Shown in pieces: positions 34,001-46,000 of a stretch of 64,000 nt of DNA. This DNA is from Opisthocomus hoazin (taxonomy: Eukaryota; Chordata; Aves; Opisthocomiformes; Opisthocomidae): contig NC_134414.1 in the NCBI RefSeq assembly GCF_030867145.1, positions 130,708,465 to 130,772,464 on the forward strand. The letters are read 5' to 3'. Each line of letters starts with the position of its first letter. The stretch's first letter is position 1. A program made the translations under genes and the position numbers. The notes beneath the pieces were generated by a model. The model was given only the letters and a program-made list of their open reading frames with translations. It did not search any database and was not told the DNA's origin.

Positions 34001-37000
34001 ATCGAGTCGACTACCCTCATCATCTGTTGCCAGCCTACAGACATGTCAAATGTTAAGTTCTCCTTATGAAAGTTCTTTACTGTCTGAAAGGTATGTTACT
34101 TACTGCTGATTTTGCCAGTCTTCCAGAAATGAAGTAACTTCACAATGGAAAATAATTTCCCTGAAACAATTTTTGTTATACTCTTGTCTTGAAGCAGGAG
34201 ATCGGTTTCCTGAGTGCAGACTAACATGCTGTTCCAGTGAGCCATTTTAACATTGCATTTATTCTGATTTGCTGTACATGATGTTAATAGGCTATTTTTC
34301 TTTCATAGAGGGAATTTTAATTTGCAATATATCAATGTTTTGATTTGTGAAGATGGGCAAGTAATTCAAACACATTTAAGTTGGTTTTGTGTCCAGAACA
34401 AAAATCTTGCTTTCCTGTTGCTGTTAATGTGTTCCAGAATGATTTCAAGTAACCTCTTTTGCAAAATTTCTGCAAATTCCTCTCTGTGACAGTTCATTTC
34501 TTTTTACATTAATCCACCAGTCGTCTCAATCCTAACAGAGTGCTGTTGTTTAAGGGCTGTGTGTGTGTCCTCTCATTGCTTAACATCTACTTTTTCTCTT
34601 TTCTTCCTACATTTAGGTTGACTGAGCATCACAGTATATATAAAACTAGCAGGAGTCAGATATTAGAATTGCATAAAGTTGACTTTGGTCTAAGATGGCA
34701 GTTGAATTCAGAGTAAGCCATTTCCTCTTGTCTTTTATGGCCGCCTCTTTGCTCAACAGCAAAGTATCCACAGGAACAAGTAGCAAGAAATATGGGGGAA
34801 GAAAATAGAGAAAGGAAGAGAAGAATGATTTGTGAGGGCAGGAATTACCAACAGTTCCCAGGTTAAAGAAATCTTAAAAGAATTGGGGAAAATTAAGTCA
34901 TATTCCTCATTCTGATACAAGAACATCTTAGAGAAGTGAAATTAGTAAAAATTATTTTGTCTTTTTCTGTTGGGATCACTGCTGCTGCTTAAATTGATCT
35001 GACAAAGCTGCAGTTTAAGTGAGAGTTTTATAACAGTTTATTAGACTGTCTCATTTTAAAAGTATTACATTTGTTCCTAATAAATAGTCTTCCATAACTT
35101 TAGGCTGGCTGAAATGTGGGGAGTTTGTTTGGATTCTTGGGATTTTTTTGTGTTTTACTACAAAATCTTTAAGATCTATAATTTTTAGTATCCGATTTTT
35201 CCACTTGGTATTGTTTTGGATGATAGGAGGTAGTGGGCTCATAGAGAGGAAAACATGAAGTTTTGTATGTAATTCTACATCTGAGGAAACATCTTGCATA
35301 TTATTTCAAGCCCATATCTGAAGGGCGGCTGTTGAGTTTTATTTTAAGCACAAGACCAGTTTGAACTAGTCAGTTTTTTTAGTAGTTGGTATACTCAGTT
35401 TGCTTTAGATTTGGAGTAGTTCATTGCTCGAAGGGTTAATATTCCATTCCTGTGATATGCTTTTCTAATATATTAAGTAAAAGGCTTTTTATTAGCAGGA
35501 ACCAACATTAGAAGGATTTTTCCATCCCTCCCCAGTGACCAGCATGTTAGTGCAAGTCATAATAAATATCACATGGGAAATGGAGAATTTAGGAATTATT
35601 TCAACAAAGATATGGTTTGATCCTGATCACCTCTCTGTAACTAAGGTTTGTGCATAAGATACACTTGGCACTGATTCTTTTGGGGTCACTTCTTTCAGAG
35701 GAAAGTAGAAGCTCCCCCCCCCCCCCCTTATAGTGGTTATGCATATATAGGCACATGGCCATATCAAGATTCTTTTGTATCATCAGAGTAGCTAGAATGC
35801 ATGTTCTGTTTTACTGAAAATTATGCTAGTTTTGTACCATGGAAATTTTAGATGAAGTCAAAGAATTGTGTGTGATCAGAACAGGATGGTAATAATTTAA
35901 CCTTGCTCTATCAGCTAGAACTTGCTGTGAGTTTCCTTTCTTGCTTTTGGTATTACAGAATTGTTGGATTTCGTGTTGCTTGTTCACTGCAACCCAGTGT
36001 GAAATGCATTTGCTTAAGTCACTACTGACCATGACACTGATGACTAATGAATTTGAAGTGGGGTTTAAATGTGAAGAAACTTAGGGTTTTAAAGTGTGTT
36101 TCCTAGTTGTTTCTCATGGCTGTTGAGAACACTTCAGTATATACTGCAATAGCTTCTTAGGTTATGCATGTATCTGTTGAGGTGCATTTTAAACTGAGTT
36201 ATTAGCACAGATAGGAAGTGAAAATAAAACGTGCAGAATTTGTGTATAGAGTGAATATATTTAGGGGAGGCTATCAGCTGAAACATTCCTATTGAAATGT
36301 TTCCTATTGTTAAAAGGCCGAATTGTGATGTTGATGTAAAACAAATGCTAAAAAACACTTAAAGGTTTTGTATGGTCTTTTAAGGCAGTTAAATCTGCGT
36401 CGCTGTTCTGCATACAAATATTTGAGAGAGAGCTGTGGGTTCCAAAATAAATTTTTTTGTAGTGAGGTTATTCCAGAACTAGAGCCACCTGATCTATGGA
36501 ATACTCTATCTTGTTCAGTATACGGAATGAATAATAGCACTTACCAAACACTTTCTCTGTGTATGGTCCAGTTCATGATTTTTTGTGAACTGAAAGATAA
36601 TCAGTAATATCTTCGTGATGCTTACGTAGTAAGATGTAGTATCAGAGCACTCTGGAAATCTTTGTTTGCCTTTATAGTATTCCCAAAGAGCAACAATACT
36701 CCAGTCTACAGATATGGCACTGAAGAATAGGCATCTGTTCAGAAAGCGTCCAACAGTTTCGGCTATCTAGTTAGAGATGTCAAGAATGTTCTTTCCATGG
36801 TTGGTGATGTTCTTTATGGGTACAGGCTCAACTGTCAGTGATTTCAGTCATTATGATAATCACTTAGCTCTTTGCAAATTGGAAACTGCAACATTCTGAG
36901 TTAGGAACATTATAAAACAATGAACACAAAATCTCTTTGGATTAAGTGAGGTGACAAAAGGAGGAATGGAACAGATTTTTCCAGAGCAGCATTAAATTGC

Positions 37001-40000
37001 GCAATCTATGAAATCTTCTTTATTTTCTTTATTTTCCAACTCTCACAGAAAATGAAGCAGAGATCATGAAGGTTAGTTTCTTTTATCTTATAACCCTTAT
37101 AAATTTTCAGAAGAGAAGTCTTGTGTACTGAGTGTAAGTTCCTGTGAGAAAATATCATATGAACATAAAACTGTTATCCTGATGCATACACTAGAAACCA
37201 AAATACAGTTATGTAGACTTTAGTCAGCTGTGACTAGCCTCCAGAGAAGTTGAGAGTATGTTTACAAGATCAGACCTCAAATGTGAGGATGTCATGCTGT
37301 TCAGTCTATCAGTACCTCCTGAATACATTCTCCTATTTTATAAAAAAGCTAATAAAATAAAATAAAAAAACCAACCAAATGATTACTTTCTTGCATGTCC
37401 TCCTTTTTAGAAGGAAACTACAAACTCACGTGAACACCAGTAGGTTGCCTAGTTTCTCATGCTGTAATTGTTTTCAGTTTCTTTCCTATTTCGTGCTCAT
37501 TCACATGTCTTGTTCTCCCCACCTCCTTCAAAGTTACTGCTTCAGGCCCTTTTGAGCAGGAGTTACTATTTCAAATCTTTTCTCATTGCAGGAATTTATT
37601 CAGTGTATTCTATTAGCAATGCTATATTTAAATTAAAAATATACTACATTGCCTCATTCCCACTACTTTCATGACAAAGGCAAAGATACAATCAGCTGAT
37701 GATTGTTCTCTTTTTTTTGTTGTTACGTGTTCTTGTTGCAGTCATGCTTTGCAGCAAAAACTGTTTCGGTGTCTGGTGGAAGGCATGTAAGATTTTCATT
37801 CTTTGCACCTTTTAGAAGCATCTGCTTTGTTAATAATGTCAAAGTATCTGCGTATTTCCATAACGGGAACGAATTAGTTTGAGTTTCATTTGCCAAGCCC
37901 CACATGTTTACGAGAGAGACAGAAGTCTGTGGTCTAACCAGCTCTTGTTTCTGTTGCGATTTTTATTTAATATTATTTCAAAATTTAAGATAAGTCATAG
38001 TTAATGTTCTTCACAGGTCTGAGCATTACCTGAGAAAGGCAGATGATGATCTGTGTAAATTGACCAAGGCTTCTAATGAACCAGAAAAAAATAATGCCTT
38101 CACTTTTAGAAGACGGGAGCTGCAGAAGAAAGGTTTGTAGTGAGCAATAATCTGGCATTTAGATATGAATTTTGGAGACTGTTGGGAAATTTTTTAGTCT
38201 AGTATTATGAGGAGAGCACAGAAATAAAAAAGGCACTGCATGCAGTATATGTGTCTCCTCAAAATGCATTTTTTTACAGATACAGTAAAATATATCAAAT
38301 ATCTGTTTTTAAATAGGAATAAAGCTATGGTGAGTCAGATCTGTGGAAAAAAAAAAAGAAATTGAGAGAAGCCTCAATGCACCATAATAATCCTGATTTT
38401 ATAGAACGTCTTTTATACTGAAGAATGTAATACATTAAGAGTGCTCAAATGGTTTGTGAACCCTGCGAAGTGTTTATACTATATGACGATATTTGTATTT
38501 ACTGCTGAAAAATGATGAGCTCTATGCTGAGTCTCCAGGGAGAACGTACTATCTTTTTAATACTGGTTAGTAATATTTGCAGATTAGAACAGGAACTTTA
38601 GAATATTGCATCCAGCAGAAGATAGAAGAAAGACTGTGGAGTATGGAATGCTAATTCTTACTGGGAAGGGAACTATGATTATACCCTTACCTTAACTAAT
38701 AGTGCAATAATAATATTTCCTTAATTATTTTAGGGAATATATTCTGGCTGCCACACAATTAAAAGGGAAGAATTTTAACACAATTAAAAAAGGAAAGATA
38801 TGTGGAAGGTGCCTGCTGCCATGCATTTTATTGAAGACAGAACAGATATGAAGAAATACAAAGGTTTTTAAGTCATTTTTTTTTCTGACACAGAAAACAA
38901 GAACTATGATGAACTGCAAAAGAGGAGGAGAAACATGAACAGCACCACTCTTAGTCAGAAGGAATTGGGCTCGTTTGATTATGAGAAAAGGAAAAGAAGA
39001 TCTAGTGGCTCTATTCCTGATGATTGTAGTGCACACATTCCAGAAAAATCACTACTTCTGTCTGTAAGTTGCACTTAATTTTGCTGTATGTGTTTGTGTA
39101 CGCACGTGCACACGCATTTCAGTAGCAGCAGTAGCAATGTCCAAAATAAGAGTTATACTAAGAAGTAGGGTATCTAGGGATACCTGTTGAGGGAGATTAG
39201 TTCAGTGGTGCATCAAGGGGAACAAGTATATGTACTTCTGTCCACAACATCAGAATATGCTGGATGTAGCAGAAGAGTTGTGAGACATGCATGACAGTGT
39301 CTCCTTCAGACAGGATCATGGAGTAAAACAATTGGAAATAAGGCATCTGACTACTCAAGTGAAACTTCTTTCACAGATGGTGTAGAACTAATTAGGGACT
39401 TTGATACAAAAATTACAAAATATGCCTGGGGTTGTTGAAATCTTACGTATGTCATCTGTCTCTCTCCTCCTCTATCGTACTCTTCCCTAAAGTTTTATTC
39501 TTGTCTCTCATTAAGATTTGGGGGGGAGGGGAAGACTTAGGGAATTAGTCAAGTACAAACTGTGATTTACATTCAAGCATTTGAATACAGTAAAGGCATC
39601 TTTGTAACCTTCTGGTTAAAACCCCACAGAAGTAGGTAGTTGCTGAGTCCTTTTCACCCACTTGACCAAGCCACACATTTGCAAAGTAATGAACATCACT
39701 GGTGCTTGATGTTTCACTGTTACACAGTGAGGGAGCTGCTAAAAAATCAGAAGTAGTTTCTTGTTCAGTGTGAATGGAGGTCATAGTAGACTTTTAAAAG
39801 GTTGTCCATCATGTCTTTATGTGATAACCTTTGAAATACGAGGAGGGAGAAATTACCCTAACTTGAACTCTAAATGCAGCTGCATTAAGCTATGATTATT
39901 TTGTCTATCACGTAGCTAAGTCTCAGTGATCACTGATCTGAACAATCATAGAAATGTTAAGAAATAAATGTATGTCCTGTCTCCGATTCCTGTTTTCTAG

Positions 40001-43000
40001 AAAGAGCAAAGATTGAGTTCAACTCAGTCTCCTGGCCGCGGAACACCCTGTAAGGATGGACAAGGTTGCAGATGTAATACAACTCTGGTGCCAGAGTGTA
40101 TTCCCCAGCCATTAGAGACAGACTATAAAGACACTTCCACCCACAACCACTTAAGACCTGCTCACAGCTGCACAGAGAAAATTGGCTCAGAGTCTCCTCC
40201 CAGAAATTTTGCAGAGAAACAGCTTTCTGCCACCACTGAGAACGTGTTTTCACCACAAGTTAGTACCATCAGGAAACTAAAGATGGACACATCACAGTAC
40301 CTGAGCAAGCTGCGGAACAGAATCTACAGGGGTAATCGGCAACTTGTTTCAGTTGACCCAAGTATGTACTGTGTCTGTGCTGCTGACAATTGCCGTTGGT
40401 ATGCTTAGGTACTAGGAGAACTCAGGCATGACTGGCTAGTTGAAGCATATGGACCAAAAGATTGAAGACATAGATGATGTTGTTTGTAATGTGTTGTGCA
40501 GGTGAGAGGTGAGAGAACAGGGCCTAGTGCCAGTGTCCTCTACTGGAGTGTAGAGAGCCTTGTACTTGAGAAGCAGAATAGACAGCAGAATTTTCAAATT
40601 CCAGTCCTTATTTTGCAGCTGATTTTGTGGCTGTGGAAAATCAAGCTTGTACTTTTAAATGACGCTTAAACTGAGGAAAAAACATTCTCTCTTGTTTGAA
40701 GCAGCTGTGTTGTAGCCTGTTTTTTTTAATAGTCAAATAATTTTGAGGATCTTGGTTAAAAAGTGTTAATAAAGATACAAAGCAGTACTTGTCTACATTT
40801 TCATGCATGCAGACCTTGACTGGTTTGGGCAATGTACTTTGGTATTACATACTGCAAGAGAGAATTCTTTGCTCATCTGAAATCCACGATGAATGAAATA
40901 TTCTCAAGGCTGCATCTTGTAGTATATGTATACTTCTTTTTTCCTCTTCAGTTGTCCTTTCAAGTGATGATGAAGATGGACCTGCTGAACCAAAATCCGC
41001 AGAGCTGCTGCAAGATAATATCACTGACAGTAAAGAAGCAGACCAACAGTCTGACTTCTGTTTCTCGGCAAAGCAGTTGGAAGACAAGATGGAAAGTCAC
41101 ACAGAGCAGGTAGTCCAGTTTTTGGCCTATGTGTTGTTATTCCAACCCTTTAATTTATTTCTCCAATGTTCACTTTTTCTTGCATGTTAGAACAAAAGTG
41201 AAATGCTAAGAGCAGATATGATTAGTTCTAGTAACAAGCAGCAGCTGCAGTAATTTATTTCACAGATAGAAATCCAGACAGTCTTCAGAGAAGACCTCTG
41301 GCTCTGAAGCTGGAGTGTTTTTGCAACATACAATATATTTCACATTTTCACTTTCCTGTGTGGTTAGCAGTGTAATTTGAATCTAAAACTAGCCAAAATG
41401 GTTGTTGCCCCATTTTGGGCTTGGTTAGCCTTGTGCTGGTTGCAATTACCTGGTTTTGGGTTATCTCTGCAATCCTGAAACAAGTCAGAAGAGCCATTGC
41501 TGCTGCTTCTCACAGATGCATTGTTTTGATCATAAACATTGAGTTGGATCCAGTACCTTTGATATCAAAAGAGGGGCATTTTTTGTTGCTCTTGTTATTT
41601 GAGTTTTTACTTGGCTCTAGATAGTAAAGAGCATGGCTTATGTCTTGGCAATGGGAGCTTTAGAAGTTGGGTAAAATACTGTTAGACCCTTAAGGACATT
41701 GTCAGTAATGATTGTGATAACATTTACAGCTTTTTGATACGGAGTTTTTATAAGGAAGTTGTCTTTGGGATTAAATTCCTACAAATGTGAAGAGAAAATT
41801 CCCAAGGTTACAGAAGGGATGTTTCTCATTTTAAGTCCTGTAGTAAATATGCTGTTTTTTCCAGATTGAAGATAAATGTCCTATCAGCTTACCTTCTGGA
41901 AGCACACCTAGAAAACAGATGAATGCAGCACTGGATGTTGAATTTGATAGTCTGTATATTGGGAAATTTAAGTGGTTATCAACAGGTCCTGCTAGGGTAA
42001 GTTGGTCTATTATGGTGATATTTTGAGAATATTTAAAAATGAAAATTCTGGTTAAGCAAAGCTAGTGGTACTTAGTGTGAAAGCACTGAGTTTTGATTAC
42101 TGTTGGATCAAATTGCTTTGATTAGACGATGGGGTGTGTAGTCCATTACCTTGTATGTTTGGATTGCTGTCAGTAGAAAAGCTAAATGGGATTTTCTGTG
42201 GCCCCGGTTTTCAGAGGTAAAGGTTCTGTATAAATGCTGTACTGGAACAGAACTCATATTGAGGAAGCTTTTCGTGAATTCTCACTGGAAGTAGTGGCCA
42301 TGTTAAAGTGAATGTCACTTGAAATAAACACCAATTACACTTCTCAAAAATAGTACAGATCCTGGAATAAAGTAATCCATCATGATCAGAGTTCACATAT
42401 ATGCTATGCTCTAATCTTGCCTTTTAAGCAGAAAATTGCTTGGTTTGTAGCTTTAAAGAGCATTAAAACAATACTAAAAGCATTGGCACATAGGCAACAT
42501 GCTGCTCACAGGGTGTAGAAGTATAACAAGGTGTACTTCAAATGGAGTACCAGCTGCAGGAGTTTCAACAGGTCTTTGACCAGGCTCATTCTGTATATTG
42601 CAATAGAAAGATGAATGTTTGAACATGTATATCTTTTTTTGCTTACAGTAAGACATTTTGAAATCTTGGGTTGTCATAATAATTTCAGCTTTTCACAAAA
42701 CAGTAGTTTTGTGCAGCAGCTCTCATGCAGTAATGAAAACATTTAATGGAATTTTCCTAAATATATATATCAAAATCGTTTGAGGGATGAGTTGAAATAT
42801 TTTTAGAATCAATGCTTTTAGGTGGAAAGTGGAAATTTTCCTTGCAAAAAAACAACTTGATTCTTTGTGCTCACTGTGGTAACGTAAGAGAAACCTCTTC
42901 TCTCAGTGTAGAATCATAGACTGGTTTGGGTTGGAAGGGACCTTACATATCACCTCGCTCCAACCCCCCTGCCATGGGCAGGGACACCCTCCACTAGACC

Positions 43001-46000
43001 AGGCTGCTCAAAGCCCCATCCAACCTGGCCTTGAACACTTCCAGGGAGGGGGCAGCCACAGCTTCTCCAGGCATGTATATGACAGCCTTCTGTCAAAGTA
43101 ACAATAAAGCAGTCTTTATTTAGCCAAGTTGTCTTAACATAGCAGCAGTGTAAGTGGAAACTTTAAAGACCTTTAATTCAGAGGTTAATGTGAACAGCAA
43201 GGTAACACCCCAGTGTTGGACCATTTATATAGTGTCTTTAATTCAAATATTGCAGCTGACAGTCTTTATCATGGGGGGCGTAAGCTCCTTTTGTCCCAAG
43301 TGTTCGTCTTTTTTTCTTCTTAAAGGAGCCTATAGGCAGCTCCGCAGCTTTCTGCTTATTTCTCAGTGCTGAGCACCTCTGAAAGGCACTTTGCTGTCAT
43401 TTAGATTCTGCAATACGTATTTAGGAGCGTTGTTTTAAGTGAAATAGGCAACACTAAGTCTCAAACTAAGCATATTGGACTTGGTAATGTTAGGTTAACA
43501 GTTGGACTCGATAATCTTAGTCTTTTCTAATCTAAATGCTTCTATGGTATTATTTTCAGTTTATTTGACTATAAGCAAAGAAAGATGTATAGATAATTAA
43601 AAACTGCTACCTTGTTTTAATCAATTTGTAAAAAAGAAAACTAATTTATATTTTTTTAATCTTATTTCAGTTTACAACCAAGTATATTACGATTCCATTT
43701 CAGGGTAAGAGAATTGTTTGTCTTTAGCCCTCCCTTAACTATATTTTTAAAGTATTGCGTTAAAATAGTCAGTATATATTTGTTATGAATAATTTATGAT
43801 CTTACTTGCTTCCACAAAGACATTAATTTTTTTAATTTACATTTTTCAATAAATAAAAGTATCAGTTTCTATAATGTAAACATTAATAACTTGGCAGCTC
43901 CTTACACTTTTAAGGTGAACTTGTAGTTTTAATGGCCTTACCTCCCACATTCCTGCATATATTGTGTTGAACTATAGTATATATGACTATGCATGTTTTT
44001 GAGGTGAAACGTTAATCTTTTCAGATTAGCATTTTAGACCCTTAGGTTTATTAAAAATGTGTGAGTTGATTAAAGCTAAGAGGAATACAACTGTAGATTT
44101 GCATTTAGTCCATTTTCTGAAGGTGACGTGTAGTTTCTGTATCTTGCAGGAGAAGGTTTATGAGCAGTTCTGAATTGGATTGACTAAAAGTAAATAGAAG
44201 TTCATGATTTGCAATATTTTTTTCTATATTTGTAGGTATTAATTGTGGTTATTCTGAGCAAAAATACATTTTTTTTCATGAAGAATCCTTCATTTGGATG
44301 TTACAAATCCATAATTTTATTTTACATAGTTTGATATAGCTGATTTAAGTATTAAATTCTCAACACATTTTATGTAATGCCAGGAATAAAATCTACAAAT
44401 ACTGTTTTAATACACTCTGATCATACTTATGTCTTAGTATGTAATTACTGCAACGTGTATGACTTTACGGCTGTCCATGACTGTGAAAGATATGGTTATT
44501 TTAAATTCTATTTTCTGCAGTGGCTCTTAACAAAAATATTAAGCTGACAGTGGATACTTTGGATTTGAGACGGTTTGGCTTGTGGAGAAGTGATGGTGGC
44601 TGTTCTTCAACGACTATCATTTTCATTTGGTTGTCTGTGGATTATGTAGAAAAGATTGAAACCCAATTAGGAAAGTCAATTATCAACAAACCATGTGAGT
44701 AATAACTTTCTTTAAATGCAGTGAAAAGGTCTAATATACAGCATGTCAATAAAGTGGTTGTTTTTAAATGTGTGTAAAGACTTGTTGAAACACATCAGTG
44801 GTGGTTTTACAAATTGTGGAAATGATTACTACAATTCTGCTTCGCCATCTTAGTGTGTTAATGTTAGAGGAAAATATATTGTGCCGGATCTCACAGCCTG
44901 AGAGGGGTGCGGCTGCTGCAGCTGCATGTCCCCAGGTCCAACCAGTAACAAGGCTGAAGATTTAGTCCCAATAGGTAGAGCATACACAGAGCAGCACACA
45001 TATACATAGCTGGCCACGCGGGTAACGCAGTCACACAGCACTCATACGAACACAGACAGCGCTAACAGCCTCATCCTGCTCCCGTCTCTGAGCAGGATGG
45101 AGGCCCACTAGTAAGAAAATACATACATATAAATACACACACACACACACATGTAAAATGTAGATCCCTCTGTCAGCTGGGCTCAGACACTCAGTCTGGT
45201 CAGTTATGGGTCTGGATCCCAGTACACCCAGTTGCTGGGCGCTGGACATACACACCACTGAGGCCACAAGCAGTTCACTGGTGCAGACTGTCATGCACAC
45301 ACAGGCATGCAGCTGGCCAGGACTCCTCTGGTCCCAGTAGCTGGCACCCCTTCGCTCTGATCCTTAGAGATACACAGGCGGTCTGACAGCCAGAGCTGTC
45401 CCTTAGAGACCTGCTCAGCACACTGGCTCCCAGGGCACTTCACTTATTCACCTAGTTTGGCTTGATCTTTGCTAGCAATCACATGCTTGTTTGCCCACGT
45501 GCACTCATTCCCATTGCTGCCCTCGGAGCCCCAGACACACACATGGAATAGAGTGTCCCTCACCCAGAAGAATGTTAAAAAAGAATTTAAGATGATGACA
45601 GGACAGACAGCGCTGATCAGTGCACGGGACATGGCCAGACAAGTGTAATGACTAGCACAGTATTTAGATGCAGCTGGTTCTTTCTCTGCCCTTAGCCCTC
45701 TGTTTTCACACACTTGTCCCTCCCCAAATCACCTAAACTCCTCACTTTGCCTGCCTTTGGTTCTTCACTTAAACATCCCATAATAAGTCCTGTGCAATCC
45801 CCAAATGCTCTTCTGCTGCATCCCCATCATGTGTGCCATACACCTCAGCAGCAACCCCGCTCAGCCCAAAAGGTGCTCTGGCATTGATCATTTTGATGAG
45901 CTTCAGGTCTGGACCCTGGAGCTGAAGCTTCCCTGGGACGACCCTGGGAATGGCCCAGACCAGGTGGCCCTTCCTCCAGGCCTTCCCTTCGGGTTCCGAA

